Of a stretch of 7,762 bases of DNA, positions 1 to 5,267 are shown one piece after another. Positions within the stretch are counted from its first letter, which is position 1. Each line of letters starts with the position of its first letter. The translations under genes and the position numbers were made by a program. The notes below the pieces were generated by a model. The model saw nothing but the letters and a program-made list of their open reading frames with translations. It did no database searches and was not told the origin of the DNA. The DNA comes from an uncultured Ruminococcus sp. (lineage in GTDB: Bacteria > Bacillota > Clostridia > Oscillospirales > Acutalibacteraceae): the NCBI GenBank assembly GCA_902773065.1, contig CACYDD010000339.1, positions 1 through 7,762 of the forward strand, read 5' to 3'.

Positions 1-11
1 ATATTGATAGT

Positions 12-20
12 GGAGGTGAT
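12..20 (+). promoter_or_regulatory. Ribosome binding site fixing a GTG start
   Basis: The sequence GGAGGTGAT is close to the perfect anti-16S complement. Its GGAGG core ends 7 bases before the GTG at position 24. No ATG is available in the early codons of the sigma factor frame, so this site supports a GTG start. The promoter of the operon lies outside the window. Confidence 0.85.
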
Positions 21-23
21 AAA

Positions 24-512
24 GTGCTTTTTGAGGAACTCTATGAAGATAATTACAAAATAGTGTATGGATATTTATTTTCACTTTCAAAGAACGAAAC
101 CATATCAGAAGACCTTACTTCCGAAACATTTTTGAAAGCTTTCGCAAAAATTTCCACTTTCAAGGGCGAGAGTAAAATATCCACTTGGTTATGTCAGATT
201 GCAAAAAATGAATACCTGCATTATTATCGTAAGCAAAAAATTTCAGAGCCAATCGAAGAACACACAGAGATCGAAGCACCTGATCGCATTGAGGATATTG
301 TGCAGGACAAATCAATGGCAATTACCATACATAAGCTGCTGCATGATCTGGAAGAACCTTATAAGGAAGTGTTCATTCTGAAAGTGTTTGCTGAATTGAG
401 CTATAGAGACATTGCTTGTGTTCTCAATAAATCAGAAACATGGGCAAGAGTAATTTATTACCGTGCAAGAATCAAAATTATAGAAAGATTAGGTGATACA
501 AATGAAAAATGA
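24..512 (+). CDS. ECF-type RNA polymerase sigma factor (sigma-70 family)
   Basis: This gene encodes a 162-residue extracytoplasmic-function sigma factor, which directs RNA polymerase to a small set of promoters when released from its anti-sigma partner. Seen in the sequence: a region 2 helix bundle at about residues 3-70, with DLTSETFLKAF (region 2.2, core binding) and STWLCQIAKNEYLHYYRK (2.3/2.4, -10 recognition). A variable acidic linker follows at about 71-104. Region 4 lies at about 105-158 and has the -35 helix-turn-helix pattern (LSYRDIACVLNKSETWARVIYYRARIKI). The length is normal for minimal ECF factors with only regions 2 and 4. The GTG start has a strong ribosome binding site. Its stop overlaps the next gene, a zinc anti-sigma factor, which is the usual arrangement of a sigma/anti-sigma pair. 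Family assignment is firm. The ECF subgroup, the regulon and the inducing signal are unknown. Autoregulation is typical of such pairs but cannot be tested here. Confidence 0.93.
   Translation: MLFEELYEDNYKIVYGYLFSLSKNETISEDLTSETFLKAFAKISTFKGESKISTWLCQIAKNEYLHYYRKQKISEPIEEHTEIEAPDRIEDIVQDKSMAITIHKLLHDLEEPYKEVFILKVFAELSYRDIACVLNKSETWARVIYYRARIKIIERLGDTNEK
491..497 (+). promoter_or_regulatory. Ribosome binding site deciding the anti-sigma start
   Basis: AGGTGAT lies inside the last codons of the sigma factor gene. It is well spaced (6 bases after AGGTG) for the ATG at 502. The alternative in-frame GTG at 493 lies within this motif and would have no site of its own, so 502 is preferred. Confidence 0.7.
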
Positions 513-1155
513 TTGCAGTGTAGTTAAAGATCTTATCCCTCTGTACACCGAAGGTCTTGTTAGTTCAGAAACGAAAGAGTTTATTTACGAACATTGCCAA
601 AACTGTGACAAATGCAAGGAGCTTTTAGAAGCCATTGTCGATTCCCCTGATGGTCAGGAAGGGGATACAACTGATCTTAAAAAGGAAAAAATATGGAATG
701 AAATAGCCAGCAAAGAAAGAAGAAAGAAAAAAGTGAAGTATATAATATTGTCTTTTATAGCAATCTTTCTCACCCTCTCTACAGTGTTTATCTACTCTTT
801 CTTTATAAAAGGAAATACTTGGTTCACTAAATACGATTTTACTTATACTGAGCAGACTATAAACCAAATCAATTTCAGTGAAAATGATATTAATGCTGCT
901 GCCGAAGAAGTCAAGCTGTATTTCAAAAACAATTTTGGAGGATGTGTACTGCTACGACTTTCTTATGATGAAGAAAATACACTTGATCAGGAATATCATC
1001 GAGAATATCCCGAAGCAATATGTTTTGAAAGTGATTACTATATGCTCGAAGAGCCGGTTGCAGGAGATATGAATCGTAATAGAAACAACTGGAATTGGAC
1101 GGTATTGCATGATTCTGATGGTAGTTGGAGAGTGGTAAATTATGGTTACGGCTGA
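502..1155 (+). CDS. Membrane-anchored zinc-finger (ZAS) anti-sigma factor
   Basis: This 217-residue protein very likely binds and silences the ECF sigma factor encoded just upstream. Its N-terminal cytoplasmic part carries Cys5 and then H31-x3-C35-x2-C38, with 25 residues between Cys5 and His31; that is the spacing of zinc-binding anti-sigma (ZAS, zf-HC2) domains. A basic stretch (ERRKKKVK, residues 72-79) leads into one transmembrane helix at about 80-102, so the remaining ~115 residues should face outside. The outer domain has the patterns INFSENDINAAAEEVK and NWNWTVLHDSDGSWRVVNYG. I recall similar patterns in other exported clostridial proteins but cannot name the family. It is a plausible signal-sensing or ligand-binding part. 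The first codons overlap the end of the sigma gene by 11 bases, so translation is probably coupled and the two products made in balance. The anti-sigma role rests on motif plus context. The nature of the signal is unknown. Confidence 0.88.
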   Translation: MKNDCSVVKDLIPLYTEGLVSSETKEFIYEHCQNCDKCKELLEAIVDSPDGQEGDTTDLKKEKIWNEIASKERRKKKVKYIILSFIAIFLTLSTVFIYSFFIKGNTWFTKYDFTYTEQTINQINFSENDINAAAEEVKLYFKNNFGGCVLLRLSYDEENTLDQEYHREYPEAICFESDYYMLEEPVAGDMNRNRNNWNWTVLHDSDGSWRVVNYGYG

Positions 1156-1184
1156 TTGCATAAAAACTTTCTAAACTCTGAAAA

Positions 1185-1217
1185 TGACAGCTTGTTCATT
1201 AATTGAACAGGCTGTCA
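1185..1217 (+). terminator. Hairpin ending the sigma/anti-sigma operon
   Basis: TGACAGC and TGTTCA pair with TGAACA and GCTGTCA. One T-G wobble separates the two halves, giving a 14 bp stem around a 5-base loop, 29 bases after the anti-sigma stop. The downstream T-tract is poor (GTTATTT), so termination may be inefficient or the hairpin may mainly protect the mRNA 3' end. Confidence 0.6.
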
Positions 1218-1322
1218 GTTATTTGCTGTCGGGAGTTATGATATAATAATCTCCTATTTGCCAAAGAATTCAGAAAACCTTATTTTGAGAGCTTCAACAT
1301 AATACTCTGCATACTCACAGCA

Positions 1323-1390
1323 AAAGAGATAAGTCGGCAGTTTCTTAATGTTACAAATTATATTATATGTTTTATGTGCTGAATCTCTTT
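1323..1390 (-). other. Interrupted long stem-loop, possible terminator of the leftward gene
   Basis: AAAGAGAT (1323-1330) pairs with ATCTCTTT (1383-1390), and TCGGCA (1334-1339) pairs with TGCTGA (1377-1382). This gives 14 pairs with a 3-base bulge around an AT-rich 37-base loop. The structure sits 27 bases past the stop of the leftward gene. On that strand the descending arm ends in CTCTTTT, so it could act as a weak terminator. The large loop makes chance or a degenerate repeat possible. The rest of the 1156-1417 gap holds nothing else I recognise. Confidence 0.35.
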
Positions 1391-1417
1391 ATCTTTCAAA
1401 ATTGAAGCACTTATATT

Positions 1418-2029
1418 TTACCACGAGCAGTATACATCAAGAATATCGTCTGCACCGCATCCGCAGTCATAGACCTTACCGTCTTTGCCGAACGGGGTAG
1501 CAACAACTGTTCCTTTCGGCAGACTGTCGCTGGCAAGGCATATGTAATCATTTTCATCACATACATAGCCGTTGTAATCGGTATACCTTCCCGGAATATC
1601 AAGCCCTTCTCCGGGAAGGACAAGCTCGCTGTAGTATGCCCATCTGTAGCCGCCCCAGTATTCGATACCATCCACCTGAAAATCTTCGGGAGGAATTTCC
1701 GCCTCAGTTTCTTCATTTGTTTCATCATATATCTCTTCCTCATCTTCAGTGTCTGTCAGATATTCGGAATACATATATCGAACCTCTCCGTTATAGATGA
1801 CCTCGCTCCAGCCGTTGTCCAGCTTTTCGGTTCGCTGAACGGGCGTATCAGGCAAAACTACATCGATGATCTCAGCATCGGTATCCGGTTCAGTTCTGAC
1901 CCTGAGATAGTCTGTGGTATATGCCGTTGATGTATCGCCTTCGGCATTGACCGACAGGGGATATGTCAGAACTGACGATACAACAAAACCTGCAATGATG
2001 GTACACATTACTCTTTTTGATTTTTTCAT
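1418..2029 (-). CDS. Secreted SH3b-domain protein with C-terminal 3D-like barrel
   Basis: This is a 203-residue exported protein, probably acting at the cell wall. A signal peptide (MKKSKR, then a hydrophobic core at 7-23) ends at VNA, with likely cleavage after residue 29. Residues about 36-92 form a bacterial SH3 domain (TTDYLRVRTEPDTDAEI, LDNGWSEVIYNGEVRYMYSEYL), a fold that often binds peptidoglycan stem peptides. A very acidic linker covers 93-116. Residues about 143-203 (LPKGTVVATPFG and KVYDCGCGADDILDVY) resemble the 3D double-psi barrel of resuscitation or lytic-type wall proteins, including the D-x-G and D-x-Y positions (D188, D198). Five cysteines (157, 164, 189, 191, 201) cluster in this domain, which is unusual for an exported protein of an anaerobe. 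The chosen ATG has AAAGGA 9 bases upstream; an upstream in-frame start would begin inside the promoter. SH3b is clear. The 3D assignment and any hydrolase activity are tentative. Confidence 0.8.
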   Translation of the reverse strand: MKKSKRVMCTIIAGFVVSSVLTYPLSVNAEGDTSTAYTTDYLRVRTEPDTDAEIIDVVLPDTPVQRTEKLDNGWSEVIYNGEVRYMYSEYLTDTEDEEEIYDETNEETEAEIPPEDFQVDGIEYWGGYRWAYYSELVLPGEGLDIPGRYTDYNGYVCDENDYICLASDSLPKGTVVATPFGKDGKVYDCGCGADDILDVYCSW

Positions 2030-2069
2030 TTCACATGATCCTTTCTTTTGATAGTTTGTGAATGTTTCG

Positions 2070-2098
2070 ATTATACTACATGAACTGTGAAAAAACAA
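2070..2098 (-). promoter_or_regulatory. Sigma-A-type promoter of the SH3b protein gene
   Basis: Read leftward, TTGTTT (2098-2093) and a perfect TATAAT (2075-2070) are separated by 17 bases. Transcription should begin near 2063, giving a leader of about 34 bases. This also argues against a start codon upstream of 2029. Confidence 0.75.
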
Positions 2099-2184
2099 TC
2101 GATTTTACTCGGCCCGGTTAAGATGTGTGTAAAATATTAGTGGTCAGATCAAATTGAAGCGCGGCGATGAATTTATTTAAGGTA

Positions 2185-2213
2185 TTGAAAAAAATAGGAC
2201 AAAGTGATATAAT
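2185..2213 (+). promoter_or_regulatory. Sigma-A-type promoter of the membrane protein gene
   Basis: TTGAAA (2185-2190) and TATAAT (2208-2213) are 17 bases apart, 31 bases before the start codon at 2245. The site is divergent from the leftward promoter at 2070-2098. The stretch between them (2099-2184) has no obvious operator or repeat. Confidence 0.75.
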
Positions 2214-2244
2214 AAATGGCAATAAAAAATGGGTGGGATGAGTC

Positions 2245-2967
2245 ATGTCATCAAAACATTTTTATATGATACCGCAGAAACACCATCGTGGCAGACTATT
2301 TGCAGCATTGAAGCCGTTGATTTTTCTGGCAGTGATTTTACTGATTATTTTCGTTGTCATTCCCATAAAAATGGAAACAGATCATATATACAGTATTAAA
2401 AATAAGCTTGAAGAAAATTATGGTGTTACATTTCATTACAAATACAAAGAAAGCGGCAGCGAAAAAACTGACATTCACTGCAAAGAATTATATGATCAGA
2501 TTTCATTATTCAAACACGTTGAAGAGTATTCCGACATTGACCTGTATTATTTTTATCCTGAGGGCGGGGAAGATTTACTGGTAGCAGGAGCAAGCGGTGA
2601 AGGACCGAGTGAGGTTGTGCCGTTTTCTTCGCACGAATGGATCGTTGAAGATTTTGAAGCAGTTATCATCGGTCACAAAATCAAAGAATCGGAATTATCA
2701 AATGTAGATTTAAATAATAGTAATATTCACAGCCTGGCTGAAAAAATCTATGACCTTCAGTCCGGAATCGAAGAAGAATTCCGACATTATCATATCAGTT
2801 TCGGTTTTAATGAGGACAGTACCGACCCCTACAGCATGTACTATCATATTTTTCCATACACTTTTAATATTGATCTGAAAGTTTCATACAGCGAAAAAAC
2901 CACAAACGTGAATTTCAATTTTCATGACAAAAATATCATTGAGGAGCAGTTGAAGGATTTATACTAA
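2245..2967 (+). CDS. Single-pass membrane protein of unknown function
   Basis: I do not recognise this 240-residue protein. Residues 1-22 are basic (K4, K12, R15, R17). A single hydrophobic helix follows at about 23-41 (PLIFLAVILLIIFVVIPI). About 199 mostly polar residues then remain, with many acidic and aromatic positions. By the positive-inside rule the C-terminal part faces outside. No lipobox, repeat or catalytic motif is visible. The segment after the helix (SIKNKLEENYGVTFHYKY) reads as an amphipathic helix followed by strands, so a small alpha/beta extracytoplasmic domain is likely. The gene has its own promoter and a GGGTGGG ribosome binding site 7 bases before the ATG. It is probably transcribed alone, since the neighbour upstream is divergent and the next downstream element is a broken antitoxin gene. 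That it is a real gene is well supported; the function is unknown. Confidence 0.75.
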   Translation: MSSKHFYMIPQKHHRGRLFAALKPLIFLAVILLIIFVVIPIKMETDHIYSIKNKLEENYGVTFHYKYKESGSEKTDIHCKELYDQISLFKHVEEYSDIDLYYFYPEGGEDLLVAGASGEGPSEVVPFSSHEWIVEDFEAVIIGHKIKESELSNVDLNNSNIHSLAEKIYDLQSGIEEEFRHYHISFGFNEDSTDPYSMYYHIFPYTFNIDLKVSYSEKTTNVNFNFHDKNIIEEQLKDLY

Positions 2968-3142
2968 AATCTGATAAGATGCTTATTTATAATGTAAAGG
3001 CGATGTGCTATGTCAGAAGAAACTGTAGTAAAAACGGAATTTTCAAAGTTTGGTGTAAATAATTCTGGGACTTTATGGTGTGTCAATAAATAATGGTTTT
3101 TAACAAACTTGAACGCGAAATAGGGTTCGGCGGCTCGCCGGG
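2968..3142. other. Non-coding stretch ending in a GC-rich hairpin at a duplication breakpoint
   Basis: No gene is supported here. A 27-codon open frame at 3010-3093 has only a weak ribosome binding site. The stretch is AT-rich except for 3122-3142, which contains CGGCG-GCT-CGCCG (3128-3140), a perfect 5 bp GC stem. It ends exactly where similarity to the antitoxin gene begins, so it may mark the junction left by a rearrangement. Confidence 0.4.
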
Positions 3143-3258
3143 TTTCAAAAGAAGAACTTGATGCAGAAATAGAGAAAGGATATGCAGATATGGTTGCAGG
3201 ACGTATCAAACCTGCTGAAAAGGTGTTTGCAGATATACGCAAAGATTACGGCTTATGA
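3143..3258 (+). pseudogene. Truncated relB/dinJ antitoxin 3' fragment
   Basis: These 116 bases match the last 116 bases of the intact antitoxin gene (3564-3679) with 6 mismatches and no gaps, about 95% identity. The fragment keeps codons for Ser66 to Leu102 plus the stop. The ribbon-helix-helix DNA-binding half and the start are missing, and the same frame meets a TAG at 3121 just upstream. Three of the differences are silent and three change residues (T86I, E87K, R98K relative to the intact copy). No toxin gene follows it. It is either a partial duplication of the neighbouring gene or the remains of a second, related toxin-antitoxin locus. Similarity stops three bases after the stop codon. 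Confidence 0.88.
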
Positions 3259-3296
3259 TTTTTGGGTGAATAGCGATAAAAAATTTTAAAAATGTA

Positions 3297-3325
3297 TTGC
3301 TTTTGTGCTGACAAATAAGTATAAT
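3297..3325 (+). promoter_or_regulatory. Promoter of the relB-relE operon
   Basis: TTGCTT (3297-3302) and TATAAT (3320-3325) are spaced by 17 bases. A second overlapping TATAAT lies at 3325-3330. The promoter is 46 bases before the antitoxin start. RelB-type antitoxins usually repress their own promoter, so an operator is expected around the -10 region, but I could not define a clean palindrome. Confidence 0.7.
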
Positions 3326-3370
3326 ATAATTAGTTAAATGATGATGTTGCTTATGAAGGAGTGATATGTT

Positions 3371-3679
3371 ATGGCAGCAAAGTCAGCGAATTTATACGCA
3401 AGGATAGAACCGGATGTAAAAGAACAGGCAGAAGGCATATTAGCGGCACTTGGTATTCCTGCTTCTAATGCAATTAATATGTTTTATAAACAGATTATTT
3501 TGCAGAAAGGTCTTCCTTTTGAAGTAAAACTTCCTATGGCTCAGCCTGTTACAATGAGAAATCTTTCAAAAGAAGAACTTGATGCGGAAATTGAGAAAGG
3601 ATATGCGGATATGGTTGCAGGACGTACCGAACCTGCTGAAAAGGTGTTTGCAGATATACGCAGAGATTACGGCTTATGA
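3371..3679 (+). CDS. relB: Type II antitoxin, RelB/DinJ family
   Basis: This is a 102-residue antitoxin that should bind and neutralise the toxin encoded immediately downstream and, with it, repress the operon. The N-terminal half has the RelB/DinJ ribbon-helix-helix pattern. A DNA-contacting strand (ANLYARIEPDVK, about residues 6-17) is followed by two helices and the signature ALGIPASNAINMFYKQI and GLPFEVKLP (about 26-55). The C-terminal half (LSKEELDAEIEKGYADMVAG onward) is the toxin-wrapping segment, mainly helical and charged. AGGAG lies 9 bases before the ATG. The stop overlaps the toxin start (ATGA), so translation is coupled. The length is typical of the family. The last 116 bases are duplicated upstream in a broken copy. 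Family assignment is strong; the choice between the names relB and dinJ is arbitrary. Confidence 0.92.
   Translation: MAAKSANLYARIEPDVKEQAEGILAALGIPASNAINMFYKQIILQKGLPFEVKLPMAQPVTMRNLSKEELDAEIEKGYADMVAGRTEPAEKVFADIRRDYGL
3564..3679 (+). repeat. Direct repeat, intact copy (partner at 3143-3258)
   Basis: This is the 3' part of the intact antitoxin gene and pairs with the pseudogene copy 421 bases upstream (110 of 116 positions identical). Recombination between the two would delete 421 bp. That segment includes the promoter, the ribosome binding site and the DNA-binding half of the antitoxin. Confidence 0.88.
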
Positions 3680-4005
3680 TTTATAAGATTAATATCACAA
3701 AGCAAGCCAAGGAGGACTTGAAGGGGATATATGAATATATTGCTTTTACTCTTTTTTCTCTCAAAAATGCTGAAAAGCAGCTTGACAGATTAGAAGATCA
3801 GATCATGAGTCTGAAAGAAATGCCAAAATGTTTCAGAAGGTATGAATCTGAACCGTGGAAATCAAAAGATATGCGTATTATGCCGATTGATCATTATGTG
3901 GTTTTGTATACTCCAAATGACGAAACGGGAGTTGTAACTATTAATCGTGTTATGTATTGTGGTAGAGATATTGAAAAACAATTGAATGAACTTGATGCGA
4001 ATTGA
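3676..4005 (+). CDS. relE: Type II toxin, RelE/ParE superfamily
   Basis: This 109-residue basic protein is the toxin partner of the RelB/DinJ antitoxin. Members of this fold are either ribosome-dependent mRNA endonucleases (RelE, YafQ) or gyrase inhibitors (ParE). Seen here: an N-terminal strand and long helical hairpin (ITKQAKEDLKGIYEYIAF, then residues about 28-48), the turn MPKCFRRYESEPW, and the C-terminal sheet with DMRIMPIDHYVVLYT (65-79) and INRVMYCGRDIEKQL (89-103). The motif order and the final R-V-x-Y-x-x-R-D pattern fit the RelE/ParE family well. No definitive RelE catalytic set can be assigned by eye, so the cellular target is unknown. The start overlaps the antitoxin stop by 4 bases, and a strong hairpin follows 5 bases after the stop. 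The gene looks intact. Confidence 0.9.
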   Translation: MIYKINITKQAKEDLKGIYEYIAFTLFSLKNAEKQLDRLEDQIMSLKEMPKCFRRYESEPWKSKDMRIMPIDHYVVLYTPNDETGVVTINRVMYCGRDIEKQLNELDAN

Positions 4006-4009
4006 TCAG

Positions 4010-4049
4010 AAAGCGGTGTTGTTTTGATTTTTCAAGGCTACACCGCTTT
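4010..4049 (+). terminator. Terminator of the relB-relE operon
   Basis: AAAGCGGTGT (4010-4019) pairs perfectly with ACACCGCTTT (4040-4049). The arms continue inward as GTTTTGA against TCAAGGC with two wobbles, giving a nearly continuous 18-position stem (one T-T mismatch) and a 4-base T loop. A short T-rich run (GTATTT) follows. It faces the ferredoxin terminator, so the two convergent units are insulated. Confidence 0.75.
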
Positions 4050-4065
4050 GTATTTAGCACGAAAC

Positions 4066-4097
4066 AAAAAACTGCCGATACGAAAATCGTATCGGCA
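4066..4097 (-). terminator. Rho-independent terminator of the ferredoxin gene
   Basis: An 11 bp perfect stem (TGCCGATACGA / TCGTATCGGCA, 4073-4097) with a 3-base loop is followed, on the minus strand, by G and six T residues (4071-4066). It lies 24 bases past the ferredoxin stop. This is the clearest intrinsic terminator in the window. Confidence 0.9.
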
Positions 4098-4121
4098 ACC
4101 TGAAACTATTACCATGTTCAA

Positions 4122-4292
4122 TTATTCAGCAACAGGAGCACCAACAGGACAGACCTCAGCGCAAGAACCGCAGTCTAAACAAGCGTCAGCATTGATCTCG
4201 TATTTGCTGTCGCCCTCAGAAATAGCTTCAACAGGACATTCACCTGCACAAGCACCGCAGGAGATACATTCATCAGAAATTTTGTAAGCCAT
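4122..4292 (-). CDS. fdx: 2[4Fe-4S] ferredoxin, clostridial type
   Basis: This complete 56-residue ferredoxin is a soluble low-potential electron carrier. In anaerobes it typically serves pyruvate:ferredoxin oxidoreductase, hydrogenase and Rnf-type complexes. The translation opens MAYKISDECISCGACAGECP and closes CLDCGSCAEVCPVGAPVAE. Two C-x2-C-x2-C-x3-CP motifs are present (C9, C12, C15, C19 and C38, C41, C44, C48). Each cluster takes three cysteines from one motif and the fourth from the other. Length and sequence closely follow the classic Clostridium pasteurianum ferredoxin as I remember it. AAAGGAGG lies 8 bases before the ATG, with a dedicated promoter upstream and an intrinsic terminator downstream, so it is a stand-alone highly expressed unit. 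It points to an anaerobic lifestyle. The identification is very secure; its specific redox partners are not shown by the sequence. Confidence 0.97.
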   Translation of the reverse strand: MAYKISDECISCGACAGECPVEAISEGDSKYEINADACLDCGSCAEVCPVGAPVAE

Positions 4293-4330
4293 AAAAAAAG
4301 CCTCCTTTAATGTTTTGATTTGATAATTCT

Positions 4331-4358
4331 ATTATAGCACACTTTTAGAAAAAATCAA
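4331..4358 (-). promoter_or_regulatory. fdx: Extended -10 promoter of the ferredoxin gene
   Basis: Read leftward, TTGATT (4358-4353) and TGCTATAAT (TATAAT at 4336-4331, with an extended TGn) are separated by 16 bases. The start codon follows 38 bases later. The strong -10 and AGGAGG site fit abundant expression. Confidence 0.75.
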
Positions 4359-4462
4359 TAGTTTTTTCTAAATTTTTTGTATAAAATAGTTAAATGCACC
4401 TAACCACCATTTGAGATAGAAGGAAGTAGTGAGAACTTGCAAAACATAATTTTTAAAAGTGG

Positions 4463-4491
4463 TTTTCAAAGGAAAAAAATTATGATATAAT
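4463..4491 (+). promoter_or_regulatory. Promoter of the yabB-rsmI-maf operon
   Basis: TTTTCA (4463-4468) and TATAAT (4486-4491, preceded by an extended TGA) are spaced by 17 bases, 29 bases before the first gene. The stretch from 4359 to 4462 holds no gene or clear element beyond AT-rich sequence. Confidence 0.6.
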
Positions 4492-4520
4492 AAATTTGAT
4501 TAATTGACGGTTGGTGAGGA

Positions 4521-5267
4521 ATGATGCTGAAAGAAGGCGAAAAAATTGAGCCACTTGGGGGCGGTGTAAAAATTATTGTGTCGGGGGAGCATAAATTCTG
4601 GACGGACACGGTGCTGCTTGCCGATTTTGCTGCACCGAAGAAAAACGACAAGGCTTGTGATCTTGGCAGCGGCTGCGGACCGATTCCGCTGATGTGGCTG
4701 AGAAACAGCAGACCCGAACATATTACAGCGGTAGAAATACAGGAAAATGCCTGTGAGATGTTCGGAAGAAGTCTTGCGATGAACGGATTTTCCGACAGGG
4801 TCAATATTATCAATTCCGATTTAAGGGAACTGAAAGGGAAAGTTATGTTGTCATCATATGACCTTGTTGTTTGCAATCCGCCGTATAAGGCAGACGGGGC
4901 AGGGATCAGGAGCAGCAGCGAGTCGCATATGATCGCACGGCATGAAAGTATGTGTACCATGAATGATATCGTAGCGGCGGCAAAATCACTGCTGAATTTT
5001 TCGGGGCGGTTTTGTATGTGTCAGCGTCCTGAACGGCTGAGTGATGTGATCACCGCTATGAGAGAGAATGATATCGAGCCGAAACGGCTGCGGTTTGTTC
5101 AGCAGAGAAAAACAAAAGCACCGAAGCTGTTTTTAATTGAAGGCAGACGCGGCGGCAGACCCGGAGGGCTGATTGTAGAGCCTGTATTGTTCATAGAAAA
5201 TGACAGCGGTCAATTTTCAGCTGAGATGATCGGGATTTATGGCGAATACAAGGAGGAATATTTATGA
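4521..5267 (+). CDS. yabB: tRNA1(Val) adenine(37)-N6-methyltransferase family protein (TrmN6/YabB-like)
   Basis: This is a 248-residue SAM-dependent methyltransferase of the group containing E. coli TrmN6 (YfiC) and B. subtilis YabB, which methylates N6 of an adenine in tRNA. The N-terminal segment (HKFWTDTVLLADFA, about 24-37) is the family lead-in. Motif I, DLGSGCGPIP, is at 47-56 (SAM binding), with the acidic ribose-binding residue E72. The catalytic NPPY, which marks adenine-N6 or glutamine methylation, is at 119-122. The C-terminal part carries APKLFLIEGRRGGRPGGL, also typical. Start choice is uncertain: ATGs at 4521 and 4524 are adjacent and the only upstream purine stretch (GGTGAGGA) sits very close, which favours 4524 slightly. 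The stop overlaps the rsmI start by 4 bases, and pairing with rsmI also occurs in B. subtilis (yabB near yabC). The methyltransferase family is firm. The exact tRNA target is inferred. Confidence 0.88.
   Translation: MMLKEGEKIEPLGGGVKIIVSGEHKFWTDTVLLADFAAPKKNDKACDLGSGCGPIPLMWLRNSRPEHITAVEIQENACEMFGRSLAMNGFSDRVNIINSDLRELKGKVMLSSYDLVVCNPPYKADGAGIRSSSESHMIARHESMCTMNDIVAAAKSLLNFSGRFCMCQRPERLSDVITAMRENDIEPKRLRFVQQRKTKAPKLFLIEGRRGGRPGGLIVEPVLFIENDSGQFSAEMIGIYGEYKEEYL

Noticed and set aside
1239..1247. TGATATAAT, an extended -10-like motif
   Set aside because: No rightward gene follows and the -35 position is poor. AT-rich chance is the simplest explanation.
2974..2986. Small hairpin ATAAG-ATG-CTTAT after the membrane protein gene
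   Set aside because: Five mostly AU pairs with no T-tract are too weak to call a terminator.
3010..3093. A 27-codon frame beginning MSEETVVKTEFSKFG
   Set aside because: There is only a weak AAAGG upstream, no promoter close by and no recognisable similarity, and it lies in a rearranged stretch. It may be chance or a gene relic.
2964..3242. Leftward open frame across the antitoxin fragment
   Set aside because: It is the reverse complement of relB-derived sequence on the other strand and has no ribosome binding site. The forward similarity to the intact antitoxin explains its openness.
4024..4287. An 87-codon rightward open frame
   Set aside because: It lies antisense to the clear ferredoxin gene, crosses the toxin-antitoxin terminator and the ferredoxin terminator, and has no ribosome binding site or domain. 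It is a shadow of the minus-strand gene.
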